Shown here in pieces: positions 22,350-30,092 of a stretch of DNA of 64,000 bases (positions within the stretch are counted from its first letter, which is position 1; the number at the start of each line of letters is the position of its first letter). The position numbers and the translations under genes are program-made. This stretch comes from Aquibacillus koreensis (GTDB lineage Bacteria; Bacillota; Bacilli; Bacillales; Amphibacillaceae), in the NCBI RefSeq assembly GCF_025154055.1, contig NZ_JAOALK010000041.1, forward strand, positions 1 through 64,000, written 5' to 3'. The notes under the pieces were generated by a model. The model saw only the letters and a list, made by a program, of their open reading frames with translations. It was not told the origin of the DNA and searched no databases.

Positions 22350-23506
22350 ATGTTAGATTTATTTCAGGGAAACTCTAATGTCTATAAAAAAATTGTCCAC
22401 GAAGCGTTAGATATTGTTGTTGAACATTTTATGGAAGTGGGAAGCAACCTTGAATTCGATGAAATATACGGAAATGTATTTCCGCTACATAAACAAGATG
22501 AAGAGGATAGAGTACATCAAGGATTGGTTTTTCTTAAAAAATTGCATAGAGAAATCATTGATAACTTTTCCCATGAATTTTCTCCTTTAAAAGAATATGT
22601 TTTATATCAAATTCTCTTGTTTGTACATGAAGGTTCAGAAGGAACCTTTTTACTTTCCGACACGATTCAAAAATCCATAAAGAAAAGAACGGAAAACAGC
22701 CTTGATGAAGATGAATTAAACGTACTAAACTCTATTGAAACGCCTAAAGATTTAATTGGAGTTTGTTTTGAGGATTTGGATTTTCTTGATGTTGAAGAGA
22801 TATTTGACTTATACAAAACCAACCCGAAAATTGTAACCGATTTTCTTCATGTCGATTTAGAATATTATAAAGACTTGTTGCTGATGACATCTTATCTGAG
22901 TACAACCAAATTCAAGAATACCTTGAAGTAAAGAGCACTCAACAGGACATAGACGTTGAAGCAGTAACAGAAAATATAAATAGCAAAGGTGATTTCTATA
23001 AAAAAGTGGATTACTTAATTGCTACGTTCAAGCATTATATTGAACACAAAAAAGTACATATTCTTTTCAATAATAAAATGGGACAAGCTAATGAAAAACA
23101 GGTTCAAGCGGCATTTGGAATGATGGCTAATCTAGCTCTACAAGAATCTGGAATTGTAATCTCACCTGAAGTTGACACTGGAAGAGGAACCGTTGATTTT
23201 TAACTTTCGAAAGGCTCAGATTTCCAAGCTCTCATAGAACTTAAACTAGGAAATCACGGAAGGTATAAAGATGGTTTAACCTTCCAGTTGCCTACTTACT
23301 TATTGACTGAACAAGTTGACTACGGTTTTTTTGTTTTGATTTGTTATACGGAGGAAATCTATGAAAAGGCGAAATCTTTGCACCATAAGGCTGAAGAACT
23401 TAGTCAAAAATACAACAGGAAAATCCAATTCGAGAGAATCGATGCCAGTGGTACATTAGACTCCGCATCAAAAATTCGAGCAGAGAAAGATATGGGTTTT
23501 AACTAG
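22350..23506 (+). pseudogene. PD-(D/E)XK nuclease-like gene, broken twice
   Basis: ATG 22350 (site GGAGGAG) gives about 193 helical residues ending at 22931. The continuing sequence (SEYNQIQEYLEVKSTQQD ... IATFKHYIEHKKVHILFNNK) is in another frame from about 22885. It is then cut by TAA 23201-23203, in GRGTVDF-stop-LSKGSDF, and continues through ALIELKLG. The paired Asp (VDF) and Glu-Leu-Lys (ELK) fit the PD-(D/E)XK nuclease core. A restriction-type or defence nuclease is a reasonable guess. It is dead in its present form. Confidence 0.72.
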
Positions 23507-23587
23507 TACCTTTTCTTGAAAAAGTAGCAACCAAATATGAGAATTAGGAAAGACCCTATTCAAAAACTTACATCTATATGAGTAGAT

Positions 23588-23664
23588 TGTGAAGTAGTGT
23601 ACTTAAGCTAAAGGGTGGCGATTGTTAAAAAAGAATGATTGCTTATTGTGCTAAAGAAGCAAGG
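23588..23664 (+). repeat. Cassette repeat
   Basis: GTGAAGTAGTGTACTTAAG precedes core 1 (GCTAAAGGGTGGCG, 23607-23620). Weak stem. Core 2 TGTGCTAAAGAAGCAAG at 23647-23663. Confidence 0.7.
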
Positions 23665-23697
23665 GGATTATTGAATAAGTTCAAGGGGGATTACCAA

Positions 23698-24045
23698 ATG
23701 CCAAAAAGTAGAATATTTTTCATTGTTGCAACTATAACTATTATGTTGATAGGTTGTTCTCAGGTTGAAGAAGGAACTTTTATTCAAGGGAACATAACGG
23801 AAATTAATGAAACGAGTGGAGATATGGAAATTGACATCGAATTATGGACAACAGTTAGTGAGGAAGAAGATACTTCTAAAGAGTCATATGGTTTTATAGA
23901 GAAGCCAATGACACAAACCATCCGAGTTTCAAATCCAGAAGATTATGAGGAAGGGCAAAAAGTAAAGGTAAAGGTTATCAAAGATTATGATGAACATGCC
24001 TGGGATTTAGATAGATTAAAATTTGAAGTAGAAGAGGTAAGTTAG
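23698..24045 (+). CDS. Lipoprotein, DUF3221-like pattern
   Basis: 115 aa from ATG 23698 (site GGGGG upstream; the longer frame from 23635 runs through the repeat). Lipobox LIGC (Cys19). The mature part is a small beta-barrel-like domain (FIQGNITEINETSGDMEIDI ... YEEGQKVKVKVI), the pattern of secreted OB-type DUF3221 proteins. Function unknown. Confidence 0.74.
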   Translation: MPKSRIFFIVATITIMLIGCSQVEEGTFIQGNITEINETSGDMEIDIELWTTVSEEEDTSKESYGFIEKPMTQTIRVSNPEDYEEGQKVKVKVIKDYDEHAWDLDRLKFEVEEVS

Positions 24046-24049
24046 AATA

Positions 24050-24138
24050 TTAAGCTAACGGGAGCGTTTATGCAATTAGGCAGGGACGCTATTTCTATGC
24101 CAACAAAAGGAAATTAATGTTAAACTAAAGTAGCAGGA
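24050..24138 (+). repeat. Cassette repeat, diverged
   Basis: Core 1 AGCTAACGGGAGCG at 24053-24066. Stem AGCGT (24063-24067) against ACGCT (24086-24090). Core 2 TTAAACTAAAGTAGCAGG at 24121-24138. Confidence 0.6.
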
Positions 24139-24165
24139 ATGTGGAATTAGATACTCAAGGGAGTG

Positions 24166-24342
24166 GTGGATATTATTTACAAAGAAGGTCTTCTTTTTAT
24201 TATACTTGTATGCACAATATTTGAAATAATTAGACGCTATGACTCTAAAAGTACCACATCCATTAAACAATCAATACTTAACATTTTAGTGCCTAGTCTT
24301 TTTCTCTATTTCATAACTTTTTTAGCTGATAAGTTATTGTAG
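24166..24342 (+). CDS. Small membrane protein
   Basis: 58 aa from GTG 24166; GTG 24163 or ATT 24172 are alternatives after AAGGGAG. Two hydrophobic helices (EGLLFIILVCTIFEII and ILNILVPSLFLYFITFL) with a charged loop (RRYDSKSTTSIKQS). The leader GGGAGTGGTGG also precedes the gene at 16213. Unknown function. Confidence 0.55.
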   Translation: MDIIYKEGLLFIILVCTIFEIIRRYDSKSTTSIKQSILNILVPSLFLYFITFLADKLL

Positions 24343-24350
24343 TAACTGGG

Positions 24351-24573
24351 CTTATCTTTAATAAAGGAGGTTGAATAATGCCTAATCATAATGAAGATCC
24401 AGATAAACCTTTTAATGACGCAATGGAACATCAACACAAAGTCGAGGGATTTCCAACAAATAAAGGGGGGCAATTACCTCTACCTATTAGGTTAATCGGT
24501 TATTTTATGTTTGGCGGAATTATTCTGATGATACTATTAGGCTTGTTCGGAAATTTTATCTTCAATTAAAGGG
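24351..24573 (+). repeat. Duplicated cassette, copy 2
   Basis: Second copy of the 223-bp block at 11910-12132, two substitutions in all. The left edge directly follows ACTGGG; the right edge is AATTAAAGGG, after which this locus reads GGCTAGAG while copy 1 reads ATGCTAAT. Confidence 0.93.
24378..24569 (+). CDS. 63-aa single-helix membrane protein, second copy
   Basis: Protein identical to that of 11937-12128; the only coding change is a synonymous CAT to CAC. Acidic/His-rich N-terminal half and one C-terminal helix. Site AAAGGAGG, slightly better than in copy 1. Unknown function. Confidence 0.8.
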   Translation: MPNHNEDPDKPFNDAMEHQHKVEGFPTNKGGQLPLPIRLIGYFMFGGIILMILLGLFGNFIFN

Positions 24574-24642
24574 GGCTAGAGTGGAACAAGAAAATGCGGT
24601 CAGCTACAGCTGATCGCTTTGCTATATGTGGAGCAGTTTTGT
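24574..24642 (+). repeat. Cassette repeat, variant stem
   Basis: Core 1 ATTAAAGGGGGC (24565-24576) overlaps the previous stop; arm GTGGAACAAG follows. Perfect 9-bp stem GCGGTCAGC (24596-24604) against GCTGATCGC (24609-24617). Core 2 decayed to TATGTGGAGCAG (24625-24636). Confidence 0.65.
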
Positions 24643-24703
24643 GATAGAGGAAAATGAAACTTTAATACTAGCATTTCGTATAAGCTATTAGGGGTGATAT
24701 AGT

Positions 24704-25204
24704 GTGAAATGGTCTATATATCAGATACTAATGATTTCTTTAATTGTGGTGTCTATGTGGTCGTTAGAATACATAAGTGGAAATAAAACTACTCAACCAT
24801 TGTCTGGGGAGTGGACGGCTGTTAATTCTGCATACGGCACTTTCTTCATTGTTGCATTGGTTTTAACCTTTTTTTATTTAATATTTTTGTTTGAGGCGAA
24901 AAAAGAAAAAAGTTTCCTTAACCATCCAATCTGGGCTATTATGCCAAAAATTTCTGTTATTGTAGGTGTCTCATCAATTATTCTGTTTATAATTGGGGGA
25001 ACTTTAGGTCCCGTTATGACTTGGGTAGAACAATGGCGTTCCCTAGTTTATGTATTTTTTATTTATTTCCTTTTTTTAATTTTCCTATTTATTTTCTCGA
25101 TGGAAAATAAAAATCAAAGTTCTTATCAACAAAGCAAAAAATCTATACATTTTTCTTTTGTTTGGACGCTTTTGTTGTTCTTTGTTCTGTTTCTTCTATT
25201 CTAA
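24704..25204 (+). CDS. Four-helix membrane protein, unknown
   Basis: 166 aa from GTG 24704 behind AGGGGTGAT. Four hydrophobic helices, about residues 6-20, 46-68, 85-110 and 120-137, then a K/Q/S-rich loop and a final helix (FSFVWTLLLFFVLFLLF). No enzyme motif seen. Confidence 0.7.
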   Translation: MKWSIYQILMISLIVVSMWSLEYISGNKTTQPLSGEWTAVNSAYGTFFIVALVLTFFYLIFLFEAKKEKSFLNHPIWAIMPKISVIVGVSSIILFIIGGTLGPVMTWVEQWRSLVYVFFIYFLFLIFLFIFSMENKNQSSYQQSKKSIHFSFVWTLLLFFVLFLLF

Positions 25205-25221
25205 GTATAAAAGTAAATAAA

Positions 25222-25312
25222 AAGTGAATAACTTCACTTTAAACAAACGGGAGCTTATGTTGAACAAGTAGTTGTCGAGACTGGCAGCTACTATTGTGCT
25301 TAAGAAGCAGGT
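25222..25312 (+). repeat. Cassette repeat, short class variant
   Basis: GTGAATAACTTCACTTTAAA precedes core 1 (CAAACGGGAGC, 25244-25254) with arm GTTGAACAAG. Stem TAGTTGTCG against GGCAGCTA (25268-25290). Core 2 TGTGCTTAAGAAGCAGG at 25296-25312. Confidence 0.75.
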
Positions 25313-25391
25313 TACTTTAATTAGGGGATTTTGTAAGTGTTGTTAATGAAAATTACATAATCTTCAATTAATTTAGTAAAGGATGATTGTA

Positions 25392-26270
25392 TTGCAAACG
25401 GTATTTAAACCATTTAATAATTCTTATTACGAGGCAGTTTGTGATTTTTTGATTGTATTATCAAAAGGTGAACGCAAACATATAAATTGGAATTGGGCAA
25501 GGTGGGAATGGATGTTTTTTCACCCTGAATTTGATAATAGTTTAGCTGAAAAAATAGGTTTATGGTTTGATGGTGATGACTTGATTGGTATGACAACTTA
25601 CGACCATTATTATGGAGAGGCGTTTTTTGCAGTTCAGAAAGGCTACGAAGGACTTGAAAAAGAAATATTAGAATATGCGATTAATACCTTTAGTAACGAA
25701 AATGGACTTGGTATTGCAGTTAATGAATCTGATAGCTACACTATAGATTTGCTTCATAGTTATGGCTTTAGAAAGGATACCAATTCTGAAAATATACTTG
25801 AGAAGCATCTTGAGTTTAATAACTTCGATTATACTCTCCCGAATGGAATCAAAATAAAAAGTATGAATTTAAAAGAAGATTTTTATAAGCGTCACAAAGT
25901 ATTGTGGGAGGGTTTTGAAAACGAAGGAGATTTACCTTTTGACGAACAAACTGTTATCCAACAAAAAAGAATGCTTAATGCACCTCATTAAAACCCAAAC
26001 TTACATACAGTTGCAGAAAATGAAGATGGAGAGTATGTTGCCTACTGTGGATGTTGGTATAGCCCAAAAACTGATTACGCTTATGTAGAACCAGTTTGTA
26101 CAATTCCTCAATATCGTGGTAAGGGAATTGGTAAAGCATTGCTTTTAGAATCCTTAAGAAGATGTTATTCCGAAGGTGCTAAAAAAGCTTACGTTATTTC
26201 CGATGCACCTTTTTACAAATCTTTAGGATTCGAGCAGCATTCTCATTATAAATTTTATTGGCATGGCTAA
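25392..26270 (+). pseudogene. Two-domain GNAT acetyltransferase, nonsense copy
   Basis: Same length and frame as the gene at 14095-14973 (292 codons), but the Leu TTA codon after APH is TAA here (25989-25991), cutting it at residue 199, before the acetyl-CoA loop. The rest of the frame is intact and even has the better loop (R-G-K-G-I-G-K). Homology between the two loci runs from core 2 upstream to core 1 downstream. A single substitution, so inactivation is recent, or read-through or sequencing error is possible. Confidence 0.88.
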
Positions 26271-26298
26271 TTTTGAAATATAATTTTACGAGTGACAT

Positions 26299-26344
26299 GT
26301 GAAAGTGAAAGAATTCACCTAAACTGTAGAGTGCTTATATTAAT
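26299..26344 (+). repeat. Cassette core, diverged
   Basis: GTGAAAGTGAAAGAATTCACC (26299 on) is followed by AAACTGTAGAGTGC, a worn core 1. It matches the downstream flank of the first GNAT cassette. Confidence 0.5.
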
Positions 26345-26424
26345 ATGAACTTACCAAATAGGATATCGATTATTAGAATATTATTTATTCCAGTATTCTT
26401 AGTTTTTCTTCTAGCCCCAATTCT
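26345..26424 (+). pseudogene. pgsA: pgsA 5' fragment
   Basis: ATG 26345 encodes MNLPNRISIIRI-LFIPVFLVFLLAP, the typical N-terminus of phosphatidylglycerophosphate synthase (first helix and LAP turn). After about 25 codons it runs straight into the right half of a short-class stem (TTGCAGCTCC at 26429) and stops. The catalytic CDP-alcohol motif is absent. A deletion removed the rest of the gene, core 1 and the left stem arm. Confidence 0.75.
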
Positions 26425-26457
26425 GATGTTGCAGCTCCTATTGCTCTAAAGTAGCAG
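26425..26457 (+). repeat. Cassette repeat, right half only
   Basis: TTGCAGCTCC then TTGCTCTAAAGTAGCAG (core 2, 26441-26457). The left stem arm and core 1 are lost by the deletion that truncated pgsA. Confidence 0.72.
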
Positions 26458-26536
26458 TTATTCAATAAGAATACGGAATAAAATTAAAAAATGTAAATAA
26501 AAGTAGAATAAATAATTCATTGAAAGGGGTCCTAAC

Positions 26537-28036
26537 TTGAATTTAAAAGAATTAGCAGATCTTTTTATGGTCAAAGAAACAAAAGGGAATATAGATGTAG
26601 ATATTACAGGGGTACAAATGGATTCAAGGAAAGTGGAAGAAGGAAATTTATTTATCTGCGTACCAGCCATCCAGGGATTTTTAGAAGATAGACACCTCTT
26701 CACACAGTCTGCTATCGAAAACGGCGCAGTTGCCCTTGTTGTTGAACGTGATGTTGATATTGATGTACCTAAGATATTTGTTAAAGATGCTAGATATGCA
26801 ATGGCAGTTATTGCCTCACATTTTAATAATTATCCCTCACATGAAATGAAACTCATTGGCATTACTGGAACCAACGGCAAAACGACGACTTCATACATTA
26901 TTGATAAAATTTTTGAGGATTACGGATTTAATACAGGTGTGATGGGTAATAACGGCATAAAGATAAATGGAAAGATGTTACCCACCGACATAAATACACA
27001 GGAGCCCCCAATATTGCAACGAAATCTCCGAAAAATGAGGGAATACAACACAGAATATTGCGTGATGGAAGTATCATCTCAAGGATTAGATATGAAGCGT
27101 GTTATAGGATGTGACTTTAGAACAGCTATATTTACCAACATGACTCAAGACCACTTGGATTATCATGGTACATTTGAAGAATATAGGAAAACAAAGGGAC
27201 TTTTATTCTCAAGGCTAGGAAATTCTTTTTATTCTAATGATAAGAAATACGCTATTCTTAATGCAGATGACCAAAGTTTTGAGTATTTTAGAAATTTAAC
27301 TTCGGCAGAGGTTTTGTCCTACGGAATCAACAATATAGCTGATGTGTCCGCAAATAATATCTCCATGACTTCAAAAGGAATCCGGTTTTCACTTAATTCC
27401 TTTAAAGGAAATATTGAAATAGTTCTTCAATTAGTGGGGCGGTTTAATGTTTATAACGCTTTAGCTGGAATCACGGCAGCTTTAGTTGAAGGAATACCTC
27501 TTCAAAATATCAAAAATAGTCTAACCAAGTTAACAAGTATTAATGGCAGGATGGAGATAGTGGATGGGGGTCAAGATTTCCTTGTGATAGTTGATTATGC
27601 TCATACACCTGATGCTCTTGATAATGTATTAAAAACACTTAAAGAGTTTACAAAAGGAAAAGTAATAACTGTATTTGGTTGTGGAGGGGATAGAGACAAA
27701 AATAAACGACCAATTATGGGAGAAATCGCTAGCAAATACAGTAGTTATGTAATTGTAACTTCTGATAATCCTCGTTCAGAAGATCCTGATTATATTATAA
27801 AAGACATAGAAAAAGGTATGAAGGATTCTCATTCATTACAATATGAATTAATAGTAAATAGAGAAGAGGCTATTTATAAAGCTATAAAAGTTGCTACTTC
27901 AAATGATGTTGTAATTATCGCTGGTAAAGGTCACGAGAAATATCAAATATTAAAAAATAACACAATTCATTTCGATGATAGAGAAATAGCTAGAAATGCA
28001 ATAATGAGAAGCTATATTAACAGGAACGATGCCTGA
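26537..28036 (+). CDS. murE: UDP-MurNAc-tripeptide synthetase (MurE)
   Basis: 499 aa from TTG 26537 behind AAAGGGG; full length. MurE adds the third amino acid to UDP-MurNAc-L-Ala-D-Glu in cytosolic peptidoglycan precursor synthesis. Mur ligase N-domain, then ATP loop GTNGKTT (residues about 111-117), HLDYHG, the central-domain Lys region and the C-domain DYAHTPDAL and GCGGDRDKNKRP. DNPRSEDP is the meso-diaminopimelate specificity motif, so that amino acid is expected. It stands alone, not in the usual mra/mur cluster, and is flanked by cassette repeats, so it is probably an accessory copy. Confidence 0.95.
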   Translation: MNLKELADLFMVKETKGNIDVDITGVQMDSRKVEEGNLFICVPAIQGFLEDRHLFTQSAIENGAVALVVERDVDIDVPKIFVKDARYAMAVIASHFNNYPSHEMKLIGITGTNGKTTTSYIIDKIFEDYGFNTGVMGNNGIKINGKMLPTDINTQEPPILQRNLRKMREYNTEYCVMEVSSQGLDMKRVIGCDFRTAIFTNMTQDHLDYHGTFEEYRKTKGLLFSRLGNSFYSNDKKYAILNADDQSFEYFRNLTSAEVLSYGINNIADVSANNISMTSKGIRFSLNSFKGNIEIVLQLVGRFNVYNALAGITAALVEGIPLQNIKNSLTKLTSINGRMEIVDGGQDFLVIVDYAHTPDALDNVLKTLKEFTKGKVITVFGCGGDRDKNKRPIMGEIASKYSSYVIVTSDNPRSEDPDYIIKDIEKGMKDSHSLQYELIVNREEAIYKAIKVATSNDVVIIAGKGHEKYQILKNNTIHFDDREIARNAIMRSYINRNDA

Positions 28037-28050
28037 ATCGGCATCGTTTT
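28025..28050 (+). terminator. Hairpin at the end of murE
   Basis: AACGATGCC (28025-28033) against GGCATCGTT (28040-28048) with TTTT; the stem includes the last codons and the stop of murE. The T-run is short, so termination may be partial. Confidence 0.6.
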
Positions 28051-28059
28051 CGTGTTATC

Positions 28060-28158
28060 TGAATTGTTGCACTTATGCTAAAGGGTGCAAGAGTTGAACA
28101 AGGAGTTGTCGATGCGACAGCTTCGATTGTGTTAAAGTGACAGGTTAATTAAACAATG
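28060..28158 (+). repeat. Cassette repeat, short class
   Basis: Core 1 ATGCTAAAGGGTGCA (28075-28089) with arm AGTTGAACAAGG. Stem GGAGTTGTCG against GCGACAGCTTC (28102-28123). Core 2 dyad: TGTGTTAAAGTGACAGGTTAA (28129-28149, in two parts). Confidence 0.8.
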
Positions 28159-28170
28159 AGTGGAAAAAGG

Positions 28171-28210
28171 TGGTGTTTCTGGTACAAGTAGAAACACTTA
28201 TTTTTTATTT
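28171..28210 (+). terminator. Intrinsic terminator before the phzF-like gene
   Basis: Perfect 8-bp stem GTGTTTCT (28173-28180) against AGAAACAC (28190-28197), then TTATTTTTTATTT. It would isolate the following gene from upstream transcription. Confidence 0.7.
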
Positions 28211-28247
28211 AGATAGGACTATTTTTGACCAAGAAATTAAATAGAAA

Positions 28248-28256
28248 TGGTAAAAT
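28248..28256 (+). promoter_or_regulatory. Extended -10 promoter before the phzF-like gene
   Basis: TGGTAAAAT; TTGACC at 28225-28230 is a possible -35 but 20 nt away from TAAAAT. The terminator-then-promoter order matches the long-class repeats. Confidence 0.45.
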
Positions 28257-28293
28257 AATGAAAAGTATATTTTGAACTTAGGGGGAATTGGTT

Positions 28294-29193
28294 ATGAAGT
28301 CGATAACGGTTTATCATTATGATGCTTTTGGTAAAGAGCCTGACAAGGGAAATCCTGCGGGAGTAGTTTTAAGCGGTGATGAATTGACAGATGTAGAAAT
28401 GCAAGAAATTGCTTTCAAAGTTGGCTTTAATGAGACAGCATTTCCAGTTAAATCAGATGTAGCTGACCTTAGAATTCGATTTTTTACACCAGGTCATGAA
28501 ATGAATTTATGTGGTCATGCAACAATGACAACTGTTTATGCATTAAAAAGTAAGGGGTTATTGGGAGATAAAAAAGAGATAACAATTGAAACAAACGCAG
28601 GCATTCTACCGATTAAAATTAACGCATCTGTTAAAAGTGAAATGTTTATTAAGATGAAACAGGCTTCTCCCCAATTCAAGGAATTTACAGGTTCAAAAGA
28701 GGAATTAGCGAACTCAATAGGATTAAAAGAATCTGACCTTCATGCTGATTTACCTATACTTTATGGAAGTACAGGTACTTGGACTTTGCTAATACCGATA
28801 AAACAGCTTAGTGCTTTTCAAAAAATGGTACCGAATAATAAGCAATTTCCTAAAATTTTAAAGGAAATGCCTAAATCATCTGTTCATCCTTTTTGTCTGG
28901 AAACATATGATTCTAAAGCCGATATGCACGCTCGTCACTTCTCTTCACCCTATTCAGGTACTATTGAAGATGTAGTTACTGGTACTGCTTCAGGAGTAAT
29001 GGGGGCTTTTTATGCAAAATACATAAAAAATAGTTTTATAGAACCTCTGAATCTTATAGTTGAACAGGGTCATGAAGTTGAAAAAGATGGTCAGGTTGTA
29101 GTGCGGGTTTCAAAAAATAGTGAATCATTTGATGTTCAGATTACTGGAAATGCAGTTTTTGTTAAAGATATTCAAGTTTTGTTAGAAAATTAA
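28294..29193 (+). CDS. PhzF-family isomerase/epimerase-like protein
   Basis: 299 aa from ATG 28294 behind AGGGGG. Double hot-dog PhzF fold: GNPAGVVL near residue 20, the catalytic Glu in GFNETAFP (about residue 48), [17 protein letters not shown] (about 70-86), and in the second half [12 protein letters not shown]. The family includes the phenazine isomerase PhzF and many uncharacterised proteins; the substrate is unknown. Last complete cassette in the array. Confidence 0.9.
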   Translation: MKSITVYHYDAFGKEPDKGNPAGVVLSGDELTDVEMQEIAFKVGFNETAFPVKSDVADLRIRFFTPGHEMNLCGHATMTTVYALKSKGLLGDKKEITIETNAGILPIKINASVKSEMFIKMKQASPQFKEFTGSKEELANSIGLKESDLHADLPILYGSTGTWTLLIPIKQLSAFQKMVPNNKQFPKILKEMPKSSVHPFCLETYDSKADMHARHFSSPYSGTIEDVVTGTASGVMGAFYAKYIKNSFIEPLNLIVEQGHEVEKDGQVVVRVSKNSESFDVQITGNAVFVKDIQVLLEN

Positions 29194-29199
29194 GAGTTT

Positions 29200-29246
29200 G
29201 TGAATATACTCACTTAAAATAAAGAGAGATAATACAACAAAGTAAC
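29200..29246 (+). repeat. Terminal core of the array
   Basis: GTGAATATACTCACTTAAA (29200-29218) then ATAAAGAGAGAT (29219-29230) and AATACAACAAAG. This is the last recognisable core; none is seen to its right. Confidence 0.6.
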
Positions 29247-29288
29247 TAGGGGAGAGATACTTAACCCATTACAATTGGTGGAACTGAC

Positions 29289-29444
29289 ATGTTTCATAAC
29301 TTAATGATCCTACACAAAGATGTACACAAACTTATCCATTTAAAAGATACAGTTAAGATAGGCCCTTATAACTGTTCCAAAAACTGGGAATTGGCGCTTG
29401 GACGCATACATTGGAAAGAAACTTTATGGAAGTATTGTCATTGA
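29289..29444 (+). CDS. 51-aa ORF at the array edge, doubtful
   Basis: ATG 29289 behind GGTGG gives a 51-aa soluble basic peptide (ending WKETLWKYCH). No family recognised. It could be a small gene, a truncated cassette or chance. Confidence 0.25.
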   Translation: MFHNLMILHKDVHKLIHLKDTVKIGPYNCSKNWELALGRIHWKETLWKYCH

Positions 29445-29579
29445 AGTTATTGAATAGGGAAGAGAACTAGTGTCAATATGACAGGTATAATCTATTTAGA
29501 GAGAAATAATTGGGCTTAGCAATTCATTTTTTATATAAAGACTCTAAACACTTAAAAAAAATACTATTATTTTTAATTC

Positions 29580-29630
29580 GTCTCAATATCATAAGAATAC
29601 TTAATCAATGAGATAATGAGACAATTTTTA
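29580..29630 (+). terminator. Terminator-like hairpin closing the array
   Basis: GTCTCAATATC (29580-29590) against GATAATGAGAC (29612-29622), 10 of 11 paired, then AATTTTTAT. On the + strand this would stop transcription leaving the array before it meets the opposing recombinase operon. A 14-bp palindrome ATAATATATATTAT lies just beyond, at about 29645-29658. Confidence 0.55.
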
Positions 29631-29682
29631 TATTAACTTCCTATAATATATATTATGTTCGGGGCGTTATTATAAAAACGCA

Positions 29683-30060
29683 TTAAGCTTTCTCAATGCG
29701 ATGTTTATGACCACTTTTCTTAATGTTGTTAAAATCGATATGCTCCACACTATATTCAATGACATCATTAATGAAAAGGGAATGTTCTTTAGCAAATGCT
29801 TTCACCTGGTCTAATAATTCCTTATCATACGTGGTTTTATATTGAATCCGATCCTTAGGCCTGTTTTTCTTATTATAGTCGATTACACCTTGAGCTAATA
29901 CTTGCTGCAAGCCACTTTCAAGTAGATAATTCGGGTGTGTATAATGTTGTTTAGCAAGTTCATTTAAATGTTCTATAATAGCCTTACTTATGTTTGTTCT
30001 AAATTTAACTCTCGATTCATCTGTAGTTTGAATTAAATTACCATTTACTAATTTCCACAT
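29683..30060 (-). CDS. 125-aa protein cotranscribed with the recombinase
   Basis: 125 aa from ATG 30060 behind GAGGAG; starts 32 bp after the xerS stop, so one operon. Two similar halves: residues 18-45 (RVKFRTNISKAIIEHLNELAKQH in pieces) and 70-105 (IQYKTTYDKELLDQVKAFAKEH) each give strand-helix-helix, like a duplicated ribbon-helix-helix DNA-binding unit. It may be a repressor or an accessory architectural protein for recombination; this is inferred. Confidence 0.6.
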   Translation of the reverse strand: MWKLVNGNLIQTTDESRVKFRTNISKAIIEHLNELAKQHYTHPNYLLESGLQQVLAQGVIDYNKKNRPKDRIQYKTTYDKELLDQVKAFAKEHSLFINDVIEYSVEHIDFNNIKKSGHKHRIEKA

Positions 30061-30092
30061 TCTAATTACTCCTCATATCTTGATAAATAAAT

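Larger units (their letters stand above)
1285..29246 (+). other. Integron-like gene-cassette array (continues left of window)
   Basis: About 43 ORFs or ORF remnants, all on the + strand, mostly 26-300 aa and functionally unrelated. Almost every neighbour pair is separated by the same compound repeat. A repeat has core 1 (CTAA(A/C)GGGNGC within an inverted repeat of roughly 11-15 nt arms around 7-8 nt), usually a stem-loop (most often GGAGTTGTCG / CGGCAGCTCC), and core 2 (TGTGCTAAAGGGCAG or variants). An identical cassette present twice ends exactly at the core. Seen directly: repeats, one orientation, duplication and decay. Inferred: that these are mobile cassettes. A XerS-family recombinase gene lies about 0.9 kb past the last repeat. 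Confidence 0.72.

Noticed and set aside
1285-29246. CRISPR array
   Set aside because: Repeats are imperfect, spaced by whole genes of varied size, and there are no cas genes.
1285-29246. Classical integron with attC sites
   Set aside because: Boxes do not match the attC R and L consensus, the recombinase is XerS-like rather than IntI-like, and it faces the array.
1285-29246. Prophage or conjugative element
   Set aside because: No phage structural, packaging, replication or conjugation genes are seen, and the genes are single and unrelated.
29289-29444. An attI-like site or resolvase gene at the array edge
   Set aside because: The 51-aa ORF has no recognisable family and no dyad matching the cores was found between 29247 and 29683.
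29645-29658. dif-like site for XerS at the AT palindrome
   Set aside because: It is a 14-bp palindrome without a 6-8 bp centre and does not resemble the dif sites I know, so not called.
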